The notes: generated by a model from the letters alone, not told the origin. A DNA stretch of 64,000 nucleotides from Geobacteraceae bacterium GWC2_55_20 (GCA_001802125.1 MGZK01000132.1:1-64000), one strand, 5' to 3'. Shown: positions 1 through 9,209, counted from the stretch's first letter. A program made the numbers and translations.

Positions 1-262
1 GCAGGAACTGCAGCGACACCAGGCCGCCGTTGTCGGTTGTGCCGGAATTTATATACAGGTCCCAGCCGGCCTTCAGCTTGATGTTGAAGAGTTCGCCCGG
101 CGACAGTTCCTTGAACTGCTTGATCATCCAGTAGAATTCGTTGGTGATGTCGGGGGCGCGGATGATCTGATCGGTAAAGAGTATCTTGCCGAAGAGCAGC
201 ACCAGTGCCGCTGACAGAAGCGACAGGCAGATCAGGGTTTGTTTGCGTTCACTCATGGACAT
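1..262 (-). CDS. Polytopic membrane protein, N-terminal fragment (cut by window edge)
   Basis: Only the first 87 or so codons are inside the window and the gene runs off the left end. My own reverse-strand translation reads MSMSERKQTLICL and then a hydrophobic segment (about residues 10-25) followed by an extracytoplasmic-looking stretch containing RAPDITNEFYWM. This is the usual beginning of the large YfhO-like bacterial membrane proteins found in polysaccharide clusters, but the diagnostic part is missing. ATG codons at 262 and 256 are in frame; I chose the outer one because a GAGTGAA stretch lies just before it. It is the last visible gene of the left polysaccharide cluster. The gene is absent from the supplied ORF track because it has no stop in the window. 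Confidence 0.6.
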   Translation of the reverse strand, partial: MSMSERKQTLICLSLLSAALVLLFGKILFTDQIIRAPDITNEFYWMIKQFKELSPGELFNIKLKAGWDLYINSGTTDNGGLVSLQFL

Positions 263-287
263 TTCACTCGCAGATACTCGCTGTATT

Positions 288-1094
288 TCAGTCGATTAAT
301 TTTTGCAATATTGCGACACATTCACGGTTTCCCCTTGAAGCGCATAATTCTTTCAGTACATATGATGGATCAACATGTTGAACAAAATATTCCAGAAACA
401 GCCGGAACGAATCTTTCGAGAAAGTGTGGAAATGGATTTCCTTGGACTGGACGCTGAAGCTGTCAACCTCGGCCTCCAGTTGTGCGGGGCTTTTCCGGCC
501 CACCTGCTCGCCCCTGGCACGCAGTATGGCCGGCTCCGAGATCGACAACCATTCCCGGTAATGGTTCCTGTTGGAATCCTCGAATGCGCCGATGTTTCCG
601 TCGCGGCAATTCCGAAAATCATCCAGCAGATGCTGCAGCGTGGTTATCGGGCGGCCACGGTCAAAGCACTTTTCGGCCAGCGGAATTGAAATGAACAGCA
701 CTCCGCCAGGCTTGAGGACACGGCACCAGTTGAGCAGCACCTGGAACGGGTTGGGGGCGTGTTCCAGCACATGGTTGGCGATTACAAAATCATTCGAACA
801 CTGTCCCACGATGCTCAACTCGAACCCGTCATCGACATGGTCGGTCTCGACGATCCTGTCTACTGGCAGATCGGGATGCCGCCGGATATTCTCCTCCCGG
901 CTGGCCAGATCGACATAACGGACCCGCACGTTGGGTGGGACACGCAACGGAAGATGCAACGCTCCGATCTCCACTCCTTCACCACGCAGGTAAATCCCAG
1001 CAAGCTTTTCCCTGACCCGGTAGGACGGGAGTATTCCCGATTCCTTGACCCTGCGGGCAATGACTTCCTTCAGATTTCGCACGATGCTGCTCAT
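288..1094 (-). CDS. Class I SAM-dependent methyltransferase
   Basis: A 268-residue protein with the Methyltransf_11 layout. The SAM-binding motif I region is VEIGALHLPL (about residue 40), an acidic residue follows in YVDLAS, and the motif IV/post-I region is NHVLEHAPNP, followed by RVLKPGGVLF. This is the Rossmann-fold family that methylates small molecules or sugars. Position in a polysaccharide cluster suggests it methylates a glycan or nucleotide sugar, but the acceptor cannot be read from the sequence. It overlaps the upstream glycosyltransferase by four bases (ATGA). The protein resembles the methyltransferase at 3169-3927 motif for motif, so the two probably arose by duplication. Confidence 0.85.
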   Translation of the reverse strand: MSSIVRNLKEVIARRVKESGILPSYRVREKLAGIYLRGEGVEIGALHLPLRVPPNVRVRYVDLASREENIRRHPDLPVDRIVETDHVDDGFELSIVGQCSNDFVIANHVLEHAPNPFQVLLNWCRVLKPGGVLFISIPLAEKCFDRGRPITTLQHLLDDFRNCRDGNIGAFEDSNRNHYREWLSISEPAILRARGEQVGRKSPAQLEAEVDSFSVQSKEIHFHTFSKDSFRLFLEYFVQHVDPSYVLKELCASRGNRECVAILQKLID

Positions 1095-2317
1095 TTTGCC
1101 GGGTTCCCCGTGGAATCGATCCGGCCTGAAGCCGGATCTTCGTATAGTTTCGACAAGGCGGCTGCCATCCTGTTCCAGTCGAATTCTTCACGGATATGAT
1201 TACGATTGAATTCGCCCATCCGCAAACGGACAGTGCGATCTCCGATCAGCCGCACCGCGCCTTCCACCATCGCATCAACATCTCCTGGCCGGCAGAGAAT
1301 CCCGCCCTGATCATGGGCCAGGTATTCCGGAATCTGACCGACGCTGTCGGCGACGACCGGCACCCCGGCCAGAAGCAGCTCGGTCAGCTTTGCCGGGCAT
1401 TTGCAGCGGTTGACCAGAGTATCGGCGAATGGATAGAGCGCCAGATCCCCGGCAGCCAGAAAATCACGCAGCTGTTCCGGCTCGACCCAACCGGCCATGA
1501 CCAGCGCCCCGGAAAAGCCCCGCTTGACAGCCGCCGCTTGAAGCTGCTGTTCTTCTCCGGCCCGGCCGGCCCCCACCACCAGGAACCGTACCCCGGGGAC
1601 CCTGCGGAAAATGTTTTCGAAAACCTCGTGCAGACGTTGCTGCTCGAACTCGAAAAACCTGGTATAGAGCAGCACCACCGGCGCATCTCCTGCAATGTCG
1701 AAGCGCTGCCTGATCCCGCTTCCGTCGCCTGGAGCAGAATCATCAACGCAGTTGGGGAGGTACATCAGCCGTCCGGACGCCTTGGCACACTGCCGGACCA
1801 TCTGCTCCAGAGCGCGACTGGCAACCGTAACCGCGACCGCGCGCGACAGCAGCCACTGCTCCTGAAAAGCGAATACCTTGCGTTCAAGCGCGGAATAAGC
1901 GTGCAGGTCGTTCATGCCCCCCTCGCCCTCCCAGTCGTCGGTATCGACCATAACCGTCGGCAGGCGCGCTCCCAGACGTGTCAGCCAGAGCATCAGCATC
2001 GCCGCCAACCCGCCATAGCCCTTTGGCTTGAAGAGATGTACGATATCCGGTCTTTCCGCCAAGGCAACCTGAAACATGCGCCAGGCCATCAACAGCGTCG
2101 CGGCCGGCTTCCAGCAATCGGACAGCCGTATGTTCAGCAGCCGAACACCGCGCACGATTTCCGTCTTGCCGGAATCCTCCGGGTTGGTGTAAGGAGGCAG
2201 CACTACAGTCACCCGGTGCCCGTGCCGCTCCTGCAAGGAAGCCGCCAGCGGCAGCATCCTGGCAATAACGGTACCCTTGGGACGGATGCCGAACGGGGCC
2301 AGAAATACGATTTTCAT
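1091..2317 (-). CDS. GT4-family glycosyltransferase (GT-B fold)
   Basis: A 408-residue protein beginning MKIVFLAPFGIRPKGTV, the typical first strand and glycine-rich loop of GT-B enzymes. The C-terminal half carries the nucleotide-sugar site signature KLTELLLAGVPVVAD followed by GQIPEYL, the position of the EX7E-type motif in GT4. It should transfer a sugar from an activated donor to a lipid-linked glycan on the cytoplasmic face of the inner membrane. Donor and acceptor are unknown. The stop overlaps the start of the methyltransferase by four bases, and the upstream GT2 gene ends seven bases before it, so all three are likely one transcript. Confidence 0.88.
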   Translation of the reverse strand: MKIVFLAPFGIRPKGTVIARMLPLAASLQERHGHRVTVVLPPYTNPEDSGKTEIVRGVRLLNIRLSDCWKPAATLLMAWRMFQVALAERPDIVHLFKPKGYGGLAAMLMLWLTRLGARLPTVMVDTDDWEGEGGMNDLHAYSALERKVFAFQEQWLLSRAVAVTVASRALEQMVRQCAKASGRLMYLPNCVDDSAPGDGSGIRQRFDIAGDAPVVLLYTRFFEFEQQRLHEVFENIFRRVPGVRFLVVGAGRAGEEQQLQAAAVKRGFSGALVMAGWVEPEQLRDFLAAGDLALYPFADTLVNRCKCPAKLTELLLAGVPVVADSVGQIPEYLAHDQGGILCRPGDVDAMVEGAVRLIGDRTVRLRMGEFNRNHIREEFDWNRMAAALSKLYEDPASGRIDSTGNPAK

Positions 2318-2323
2318 CGGCTC

Positions 2324-3172
2324 CTACCCCGCATAGCGTCCCCGCACCCCGCGCAGAAAGTCTGTGAAACCGCGCCACATCATGCACAGTTTGGACCACT
2401 TTTGATCCTCGAACAGCACGATGCTGGCAATTTCCTTGGTCAGCCGCACCAGGTCGAAGAGACAATGCCCCGGAAAGCTGGTTACATATCTGTTGAAAAC
2501 GGCAAAACGGTTGCGGGTCTTGTAGTAGCGCCTGAGCGGCCCGTGATTGGTGGCGATGAACGGGCCGTACTTGCGGATGTCTCCGACATTGTGCGCCAGT
2601 GTCGCCCGGTTGGCCCGCAACACCTGCCACCCCTGCTTGCGCAGACGCAGACAGAACTCGTTGTCCACAAAGTCGATGAAGAGCCCGTCGTCAAATGGCC
2701 CCACCTGTCGATAGGCGGCCAGGTTCAGCAGGCAGCCTGAGGTCATCGGCGTCATCACATCGGAGTAATCAACATCCGGAGGAATCCGGCCGGCCCCGGT
2801 CAGGTGGAAAGGCGCAACGATCCCGACCCGTTCCTCTCCGGTTTTCTCCAGACATTCGTACAGGCGCGCCACCATGTCCGGTGCGGCCTGGCTATCCTGA
2901 TCCATGGTAAGCAGCAGCCGGTAGCCCGCTTCCAGTGCGTGTCTGGCACCGATGTTAAGCGCCCTGGCTATGCCCAGGTTGTCGCGATTGGGCAGATAGA
3001 CCACCCTCTCCAGCAGCGCCAGTTGTTCCTCGGTGCAGCAATCAGGCTGTTCCGTATTGTCCACGGCGTAGACGATCTCCACCTGGTCGAGATAACTGCG
3101 AATCCCGTCCAGCAGATCACGTCCGGGCCGGTAGAGCACGACCACCGCGGCAATGGGCGAACCGTCGCTCAA
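2324..3172 (-). CDS. GT2 glycosyltransferase, rhamnosyltransferase-like
   Basis: A 282-residue GT-A enzyme. It begins IAAVVVLYRPGRDLL, has the short 'VDNT' nucleotide loop, the DxD-type metal motif in TMDQDSQ (about residue 90), and the acceptor-side FDDGLFIDFVDNEFCLRL signature. This arrangement is typical of the rhamnosyltransferase-like group of GT2 in O-antigen clusters. The donor is not proven: no dTDP-rhamnose set is seen here, and the only nucleotide-sugar pathway visible makes a CDP-dideoxyhexose. It overlaps the upstream methyltransferase by four bases. Cytoplasmic, probably membrane associated. Confidence 0.85.
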   Translation of the reverse strand: MSDGSPIAAVVVLYRPGRDLLDGIRSYLDQVEIVYAVDNTEQPDCCTEEQLALLERVVYLPNRDNLGIARALNIGARHALEAGYRLLLTMDQDSQAAPDMVARLYECLEKTGEERVGIVAPFHLTGAGRIPPDVDYSDVMTPMTSGCLLNLAAYRQVGPFDDGLFIDFVDNEFCLRLRKQGWQVLRANRATLAHNVGDIRKYGPFIATNHGPLRRYYKTRNRFAVFNRYVTSFPGHCLFDLVRLTKEIASIVLFEDQKWSKLCMMWRGFTDFLRGVRGRYAG

Positions 3173-3927
3173 AGAGCCCCCTCATGCGGTTGTTCAAGCT
3201 TGCGCAGCACAAAGATGACTTCCTCGTTGCTCCTGAGCATCAGCTCGATATCAAACGGGTACCTGCCCTGCAGGAATGTCACCAGTCCGATCATCTCCTT
3301 TTGCGACCAGACATGGAAGTGGATGCTGTAATCCTGTTCCATCAGCAGATTGACGCGGGCTTCAGCTTCCCGGCCATCCGCGATGCCGTCCACCAGGCGC
3401 GCCCATTCGGCAAAATGCTCCCGGCGCGAGCATTGCCCCCCTTCCGTATAATCACGCAACAGATGTTCTATATCTGTTACCGGGCGGGCGGAGTCGAAGG
3501 TGAACCGCTTGTCCGGCAGCGCCAGGTAGAGCACTCCACCCGGCTTCAGCACCCTGAATATATTTTCGATTGCCAGAACCGGATTCTGGCAATGCTCGAT
3601 GAAATGGTTGGCGATCACGAAATCCTGGCTGTCATCAGACAGAGGTTCCAACCGTTCGCCGTCGGCGACGATATCCACCGGCACCAGCTGTTGCGACGCC
3701 ATTTCCGGATACTGCAGCAGCAGATCGGACACTGTCATCCGGTCAACATAGGTGACATGCGCCTTTTCGGAGACCTTGAGCGGACTGTGCAGGGCGCCGA
3801 TCTCGATGCCGCGGCCGCCGAGGTAGGTTCTTGCAACCGTTTCCCGGTCGATCTGCACCACAAACAGTTTCAAGGCTTTCTTGGCTTTGAGTACGCTCGT
3901 CCTGATCAGTTTTCTCAGTTTTGCCAT
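3169..3927 (-). CDS. Class I SAM-dependent methyltransferase (paralogue)
   Basis: A 252-residue protein with motif I as GIEIGALHSPLKV (about residue 35), then ANHFIEHCQNP and RVLKPGGVLYLALPD. The same unusual IGALHxPL signature occurs in the methyltransferase at 288-1094, so both belong to one subfamily. It is expected to transfer a methyl group to a sugar or glycan intermediate; the exact acceptor is unknown. The start ATG lies 18 bases downstream of the preceding GT2 gene's stop. An extra helical, basic N-terminus (LRKLIRTSVLKAKKALK) might touch the membrane. Confidence 0.84.
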   Translation of the reverse strand: MAKLRKLIRTSVLKAKKALKLFVVQIDRETVARTYLGGRGIEIGALHSPLKVSEKAHVTYVDRMTVSDLLLQYPEMASQQLVPVDIVADGERLEPLSDDSQDFVIANHFIEHCQNPVLAIENIFRVLKPGGVLYLALPDKRFTFDSARPVTDIEHLLRDYTEGGQCSRREHFAEWARLVDGIADGREAEARVNLLMEQDYSIHFHVWSQKEMIGLVTFLQGRYPFDIELMLRSNEEVIFVLRKLEQPHEGAL

Positions 3928-3945
3928 GCTGTACGTCCTCTGAAA

Positions 3946-4866
3946 TTAATGCTTCCGCTTGAATATCAATTCCTTCACGCTTTTGGCGCAATGTACCGCC
4001 AGATAATAGCCCCGGCCGACTTCACGGCAGAGGATTTCCCTGACCAGCTCCGGATTCCGGCTGTAGCCCAGCTTGTAAATCCGGAAGGTCAGGGTCAGCT
4101 TTGCGATCAACCGGTGCAGCGGAGTCAAGCCGGGCCGTTTCCCGGAATAATGCCGGTATAGCCACAGCTCTTCGTCGATGAAGGCCTGGGACCTGATGTT
4201 GTCGGCCGTTCCCTGGTCGGCATGCTGCCTGAAACGGCAGACCGGCTCGGGAATATTGGCCAGATCGCCCTTCTCCAGTATCCTGATCCACATGTCCAGA
4301 TCGATCAGCTGCTTCAGGCGGTCGTCAAAGGGAGCGGAAACGTCAACGCGACGAAACATCACCGCGCTCGGCTCACCGATAACATTCCCGAACATCAAAC
4401 AGGTCCTGATGGCCCTGTTGCCGGGCACGATCCGGAACCTGTCCGAATACGATCTTTCCAGCAGCGGCTGAAGCTTCTCGGATACAAACAGCCTGGTACC
4501 GGTGACCAGGGCCACGTTCCTGTTACGCTCCAGTATTTCAGCCGAGCGGGCGATACAACCGGGCTCAAGCATGTCGTCGGCACAGAGGATCTTGACGTAC
4601 TCGCCACGGGCCAGTTCCATGCACCTGTTCCAGTTGCCGACCATTCCCAGGTTGACCGGATTGCAGAAATATCGCACCCGGGCGTCCTTTTCGATGAAGC
4701 TCTCACAGAGTCGGCGCGTATCATCGGTCGAGCAGTTATCGACTACGATCAGCTCCAGGTCACGATACGACTGGAGCAGAACCGACGACACCGCATCACC
4801 GATGAAGCGGCCATAGTTGTAAGTCGGAATGCAGACACTTACCTTCGGCGCGCTTGGCATGTTCAT
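3946..4866 (-). CDS. GT2 family glycosyltransferase
   Basis: The ORF track gives 383 residues, but the first 77 are alanine/arginine-rich shadow of the flippase. The real protein starts at the ATG at 4866 (MNMPSAPKVSVCIPTYNYG), which overlaps the flippase stop as ATGA, giving 306 residues. Features of the GT-A fold are SVCIPTYNYGRFI, VDNCSTDDT and the metal-binding LCADDML (about residue 100). Downstream, IDLDMWIRILEKGD is the usual ED/D catalytic-base region. It is a cytoplasmic transferase of the lipid-linked polysaccharide pathway; linkage and donor are not predictable. Confidence 0.87.
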   Translation of the reverse strand: MNMPSAPKVSVCIPTYNYGRFIGDAVSSVLLQSYRDLELIVVDNCSTDDTRRLCESFIEKDARVRYFCNPVNLGMVGNWNRCMELARGEYVKILCADDMLEPGCIARSAEILERNRNVALVTGTRLFVSEKLQPLLERSYSDRFRIVPGNRAIRTCLMFGNVIGEPSAVMFRRVDVSAPFDDRLKQLIDLDMWIRILEKGDLANIPEPVCRFRQHADQGTADNIRSQAFIDEELWLYRHYSGKRPGLTPLHRLIAKLTLTFRIYKLGYSRNPELVREILCREVGRGYYLAVHCAKSVKELIFKRKH

Positions 4867-6392
4867 GACCTTTTGCCCTTGAATGGCAGATACATCATCA
4901 GGGTTTCCCGATCGAAGTCGTCGAAATAGCTGCCGCGCGACAGCGACAGCGACATGGCGCAGAAAAAGAAGATACCGGCCGCGATCAGGGCCGGATAACC
5001 CGACAGCGGCACGAACCGCTGCGCGCCGGTCAGAAACAGCGCCAGCAGCGCCGCCACCAATAGCGGCCGCAACAAGGCCTGCCGGTACAGTTTCCACGAC
5101 AGCATCGGCAGACTCTTGTGCAGCATCCAGATGAAATAACCGGCGGAAATGAGCAGCGACAGGCCGATTCCGGCAATTATCCCGTAATACCCTAGCGACT
5201 TGACCAGAACCAGGCAGCAGACCACGTTGATGACCCCCGCCATGACCGACGAGCGCATGCTCACCTCGGGGCGGTTGAGACCGCTCATTATGTACGATCC
5301 CGGGCCGGTCAGCAGGTTCACCAGGTAGATCGCCATCAGCAGCTGCAGTGTCAGCGCGCTTTCGTCGTAACCGGCACCGACCCAGGTCAAAATGAACGGT
5401 TTAGCCAGACCGATCACCACAAAAGTGACCGACAGCGCCAGAATACCCATGTATTTGACCGCCCGGCGATAGAGTCCGCCAATTTTCGCAAGATCGGTGG
5501 AAACATGCAAGGCAGAAACGGCCGGAATCATCGGTGTGAAGACAGTTGCGACAAACGATCTGGCCTGCGACGCGACCCGGTTGGCAACCTCGTAGATACT
5601 GACCGCTTCGAGCCCGACGAAGTGGCTCAGCAGCACCCTGTCAATCTGGAATATCAGCAGGTGGGCGACCGTCGAGACCTGCACTTTCCAGCTGTATCCG
5701 AAAATCAACCCCAGGGCCTCCCGGTTGAAATGCCTGAACGGGTTGATCCTCATCTCCGGAAACAGCCGCCAGGCGACCAGGCTGTTCGCCAGAACCGTGA
5801 ACAGGGTTACGATGGCGTTATTGTAGACCAGACCCATCAGGCCATAACCGTGTGAGAGAAAGTAGAATACGCCCACTGCTGTCATGATGGTTGAGAGTAG
5901 TGAGATGGCATTGGTATGCCCCATCCGCTGAAAGCCGTTGATCAGCGAAGCGAATGAGCTCATCAGCAGGTTCAGGCAGAACAGCAGAATCGCGATGTAG
6001 AATACGCTGACCGCCTTCGGCGCCAGCTGTTGTGGTATATGCAGAACCCGCTCGACAATCAACGGCAAGGCTGACAGGAGCAGGCTGCCCACTACCGCCA
6101 GAATCAGAAAATAGATCACCAGCGCGGTATTCAGCAGCTGATTGATCCGTTCATTATCGTTGCGCTCACGATATTCGGCAAAAAACCTGATCAGGCTTTC
6201 GGTCATGCCAAAATCGCTCAACTGGACATAGGACGAGATCACTCCCGCCAGCGCCCAGATCGCAAACTCCTCTGAACCGAGGCGGTGCAGGGTATATGGC
6301 AGGATCACCAGCGTAATCGGAAATGCGATCAGCGCGCGGGTGATGTTGAATATGGAATTTTTGGCGAGCCGGGATCCGATTTTGGACGTCAT
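4863..6392 (-). CDS. Oligosaccharide flippase (Wzx-type, MOP superfamily)
   Basis: A 509-residue polytopic protein with about 12-14 hydrophobic segments spread over the whole length. Its N-terminus (KNSIFNITRALIAFPITLV, then HRLGSEEFAIWAL) is the classic first-helix pattern of Wzx/RfbX translocases. Such proteins flip undecaprenyl-linked repeat units across the inner membrane for polymerisation. A Wzx here implies a Wzy-dependent pathway; no Wzy polymerase is obvious in the left block, although the truncated membrane protein at the edge is too short to judge. Its stop overlaps the downstream GT2 start by four bases. Confidence 0.9.
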   Translation of the reverse strand: MTSKIGSRLAKNSIFNITRALIAFPITLVILPYTLHRLGSEEFAIWALAGVISSYVQLSDFGMTESLIRFFAEYRERNDNERINQLLNTALVIYFLILAVVGSLLLSALPLIVERVLHIPQQLAPKAVSVFYIAILLFCLNLLMSSFASLINGFQRMGHTNAISLLSTIMTAVGVFYFLSHGYGLMGLVYNNAIVTLFTVLANSLVAWRLFPEMRINPFRHFNREALGLIFGYSWKVQVSTVAHLLIFQIDRVLLSHFVGLEAVSIYEVANRVASQARSFVATVFTPMIPAVSALHVSTDLAKIGGLYRRAVKYMGILALSVTFVVIGLAKPFILTWVGAGYDESALTLQLLMAIYLVNLLTGPGSYIMSGLNRPEVSMRSSVMAGVINVVCCLVLVKSLGYYGIIAGIGLSLLISAGYFIWMLHKSLPMLSWKLYRQALLRPLLVAALLALFLTGAQRFVPLSGYPALIAAGIFFFCAMSLSLSRGSYFDDFDRETLMMYLPFKGKRS

Positions 6393-6439
6393 AGCGGGAT
6401 GTTGTCACCTTCTGCGTTTGGATGCAGTCAAAAATGCGG

Positions 6440-7741
6440 TTACCGGAAAACCAGCCCTTTTACGCCGACCAGGATCTGCCGCAAACGCCCGAACAGCTTG
6501 CCGTGCCGGCTTTCGTAAACGGCCCGCCGGATCAGGGGATAATTGACATTCCTGATCTTGGCCCCGCTCTTTATCTCGCGACTGTAGTTCATCTCATCAT
6601 CCGGCAACATCAGCCCGTGCTCATGACAGTAGTCGTACAGCTCGCTGCCGGGCGCCGGGGTGAAGATCGAGGGCGAGTGCATGTCCGGCCTGATCTTCCG
6701 CATCATACTGACGGTCTGGCGGATCTCCTCGTCGGTTTCGGTCGGAATGCCGAACATGTAATTGGCGAAGATCCTGATGCCGAGCTGCTTGCACACTCCG
6801 GCGGCCTCGATATTCTGGCTGACGGTGGTGCCCTTCTTGATAAACTTGAGCACCCGGTCGCTGCCGCTCTCGAACCCGATCAGAACCCAGCTGAGACCGG
6901 CTTCCTTTAATTGTTTCAACAGGTCGGGGCGGCGGCAGATCATATCGGCCCGGCTCTGGCAGGCGAATGGCTGAGTAAAGCCGCGTTCGAGCTTCTTCCG
7001 GCAGAACTCCTCGACCCACTCGCTGTACTGGGTGAAGCAGTCGTCGTGGATCATGAATGAACGCATGCCGTAGTCGCGGCTTAAAATCTGCAGCTCGTCA
7101 AGGATATTGTCCACGCTGCGCTTGCGCACCTTGTCGCCGAACACCGCCCGTTCGGCCGGTTGACAGAAGGTGCATTTGTACACGCAACCGCGCGAAGCGG
7201 TTATGGAGAAGTAAGGCCGTTCCAGGCCGGAGAACCAGGGAGTCTCACCCGCCGGCGCCAGGCTGCGGTCGACAAACGGCAACAGATCCAGGTTCATCGG
7301 CATTTCGCCGCGAATTATACGGGGAATGTCCGGAAAAGCTTCCAACATCTTCGGCAGGGTGTTCTCCGCTTCATGGGTGAACACATGATCAAACTCTGCA
7401 ACGGCAGCGGTCTCGCCGGTCATCAGTGTCGGGTGCGGCCCGCCCACCATCACCTTCAGACCGGCATCCTTGGCCTTGACCAGAGCAGCGATCCGCCGGG
7501 CGGCCTTGAAGTCCACCGTAGCGACCGAAATCATCGCCAACTCAAAATCGGTTTTACGGATCTCGGACTCCACCGCTTCCCATCCGGTCAGCTTGCGGCA
7601 GTCGAGATAGGTGACATCATGTCCTTTATCCTTCAACAGCGAGCTGATGATACCGATACCATGATTGAACCAGTCACGGCCATCGTTATAGGAGTCGAAC
7701 CCTTCCACAAGTCCGGGATACACCAGCAATACTTTCATCAA
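6440..7741 (-). CDS. B12-binding radical SAM protein
   Basis: A 433-residue protein with two domains. The N-terminal B12-binding Rossmann domain runs from VLLVYPG to about residue 140 and includes DVTYLDCR and VGGPHPTLM. The radical SAM domain follows, with the cluster motif CVYKCTFC (about residues 184-191) and the later FESGSDRVLKFIKKG signature. Proteins of this architecture catalyse radical methylations or rearrangements on unactivated carbons, or alter polyprenyl or sugar substrates. In this cluster it may alkylate or rearrange a sugar; that is inference. It overlaps the reductase gene by four bases and is followed, 48 bases on, by the flippase gene. Confidence 0.88.
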   Translation of the reverse strand: MMKVLLVYPGLVEGFDSYNDGRDWFNHGIGIISSLLKDKGHDVTYLDCRKLTGWEAVESEIRKTDFELAMISVATVDFKAARRIAALVKAKDAGLKVMVGGPHPTLMTGETAAVAEFDHVFTHEAENTLPKMLEAFPDIPRIIRGEMPMNLDLLPFVDRSLAPAGETPWFSGLERPYFSITASRGCVYKCTFCQPAERAVFGDKVRKRSVDNILDELQILSRDYGMRSFMIHDDCFTQYSEWVEEFCRKKLERGFTQPFACQSRADMICRRPDLLKQLKEAGLSWVLIGFESGSDRVLKFIKKGTTVSQNIEAAGVCKQLGIRIFANYMFGIPTETDEEIRQTVSMMRKIRPDMHSPSIFTPAPGSELYDYCHEHGLMLPDDEMNYSREIKSGAKIRNVNYPLIRRAVYESRHGKLFGRLRQILVGVKGLVFR

Positions 7742-8664
7742 CAGTTCTCCCCGGATTCAATAATACTCGCCAACCCTTGCTCCAACCCGACTCTGGGCCG
7801 CCATCCCGGTAACGGCCGGCCGTCGTTCCATGGCACCATCACCTCACGCGGGCGGTACGGACGCCCTCCCCATTCCAGAGGAAGTTTTTTCCCCAGGATC
7901 TTCTCGTAAAGAGCAGCCAGTTCACGCAACGGCAGCGGTCTGGCCGAAGAAACCGGAAAACTCTCATGACCTTCCACGAGCGAATCCAGCAAACGTTCAC
8001 CGGCCAGGACAAACGCCTCGACAACGTCGTCGATATGGACCAGATCGATCAGCTGCTCACCCGGCGACATGGCCAGCAATGTCGACTGCCGGGCAACCGT
8101 GTTAAGCAGTTTGATCAACTTCGGACGGGGATCGCCGGGGCCATAGGTATCGAACAGCTTCAGCGTTACCACACGCAGTGGAGTCGTTTCCAGATAGTAT
8201 TGCATCAGGACTTCAAAAGCCTGCTTGCTGGCAGCATAGAGATTGACCGGCGAATAGCCGCGATTCTGGTAATGCTGCCAGGAGGTGCCGGCATTGACCA
8301 GCCTGTGGCAGCCGTTGGCTGTCATCGCCTCAAGCAGTTGAACCGGGAAAAGGACATTGCTGCAGATCAACGGTTCAATATCCTCCGGCCGGTGCTGAGC
8401 CAGAAAGAGCGATGCCAGGTGGTATACCAGGTCGGGAGCGGCCTGCCTGACGATGGCCGCAAGATCCTCTGCCGTTCCGTGATACCGGTGGACCGTCAGC
8501 CGCGTCTCAAGCTCGGCAACCAGCTTCAGCGGTGAACCGGCGCGGATGAGCAGATGCACCCTCCAGCCGTCGGCCAGCAGTCGCCGGACGAGATGGGAAC
8601 CGACAAAGCCGGTCGCGCCGGTTACAAGCACTGTTCCTTTAACGACGGTTCTCACGCAGGGCAC
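7738..8664 (-). CDS. NAD(P)-dependent sugar epimerase/reductase, likely CDP-dideoxyhexose 4-reductase
   Basis: A 308-residue extended SDR. The dinucleotide-binding motif is TGATGFVGSHL (about residue 15), and the catalytic tyrosine and lysine sit in LYAASKQAFE. The stretch YGPGDPRPKLIKLL followed by GEQLIDLVHIDDVVEAF is also the pattern I remember in CDP-abequose synthase (RfbJ). With rfbF, rfbG, rfbH and an epimerase immediately upstream, the simplest role is the last step: NAD(P)H reduction of the 4-keto group to give a CDP-3,6-dideoxyhexose. Stereochemistry (abequose, paratose or ascarylose type) is not decided by the sequence alone. Overlaps the epimerase gene by 13 bases. Confidence 0.78.
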   Translation of the reverse strand: MPCVRTVVKGTVLVTGATGFVGSHLVRRLLADGWRVHLLIRAGSPLKLVAELETRLTVHRYHGTAEDLAAIVRQAAPDLVYHLASLFLAQHRPEDIEPLICSNVLFPVQLLEAMTANGCHRLVNAGTSWQHYQNRGYSPVNLYAASKQAFEVLMQYYLETTPLRVVTLKLFDTYGPGDPRPKLIKLLNTVARQSTLLAMSPGEQLIDLVHIDDVVEAFVLAGERLLDSLVEGHESFPVSSARPLPLRELAALYEKILGKKLPLEWGGRPYRPREVMVPWNDGRPLPGWRPRVGLEQGLASIIESGENC

Positions 8665-9209
8665 TCCCCGAAAACAAAAGGGCTCTCAAAGTGCTCAAAC
8701 ATTGTAAAACCGGCATCGCGAGCCGAAACAAGCGGTTTCGGATCGGGCCAGTCGATACCGGCGGAACTCCAGAGGATACCGGTATCATGTTCAGGCGCAT
8801 AGGCGCTCGTAACCTTGTACTGCATCAGGGCATGATCTCCGTTGACATAGAACCCGTGGGCCAGGCCGGGGGGTATGTAGAGCATGTTGGCCTTCTCGCC
8901 GCTCAGTGTCAGCCTGACATTCCTGCCGAAGGCCGGTGATCCGACCCGCAGGTCGAGCACAACGTCGATTACTTCTCCGGAAAGGCAGTAAACCAGCTTG
9001 GCATGCTGGTGGGGGGGGAGCTGGAAGTGCAGACCGCGCAAAACCCCGTGACGGGAACTTGAGTAGTATTCCTCGGCATATTCCACCGCCATTGCGTGCG
9101 CGGCAAAAAGTTCACGCTGAAAGGTCTTTACAAATTTACCGCGTTCGTCGGCAAACACCGGCGGCAAAATCTCAAAACAGCCCGGAATGTCCGTGGCATT
9201 AATCCGCAT
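8652..9209 (-). CDS. RmlC-like nucleotide-sugar 3,5- or 5-epimerase
   Basis: Start moved from the ORF-track 9260 to the ATG at 9209 (MRINATDIPGCFEILPP), which overlaps the rfbH stop by one base (TGATG) and gives 185 residues, the normal length of RmlC. The cupin fold markers are present: DERGKFVKTFQ, the catalytic-histidine region SSSRHGVLRGLHFQ, and IPPGLAHGFYV. RmlC itself acts on dTDP-4-keto-6-deoxyglucose; an RmlC homologue (AscE) acts as 5-epimerase in CDP-ascarylose synthesis. Because the neighbours are the CDP-glucose branch and no dTDP genes are visible, the second role is favoured, as inference. Confidence 0.82.
   Translation of the reverse strand: MRINATDIPGCFEILPPVFADERGKFVKTFQRELFAAHAMAVEYAEEYYSSSRHGVLRGLHFQLPPHQHAKLVYCLSGEVIDVVLDLRVGSPAFGRNVRLTLSGEKANMLYIPPGLAHGFYVNGDHALMQYKVTSAYAPEHDTGILWSSAGIDWPDPKPLVSARDAGFTMFEHFESPFVFGECPA

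Noticed and set aside
1196-2740. 514-codon open frame on the plus strand, opposite the GT4 and GT2 genes
   Set aside because: It lies antisense to two clear glycosyltransferase genes, has no recognisable domain, and high GC content produces such shadow frames. Several others (9389-10633, 10408-11457, 13215-14141, 25281-26027) are the same kind.
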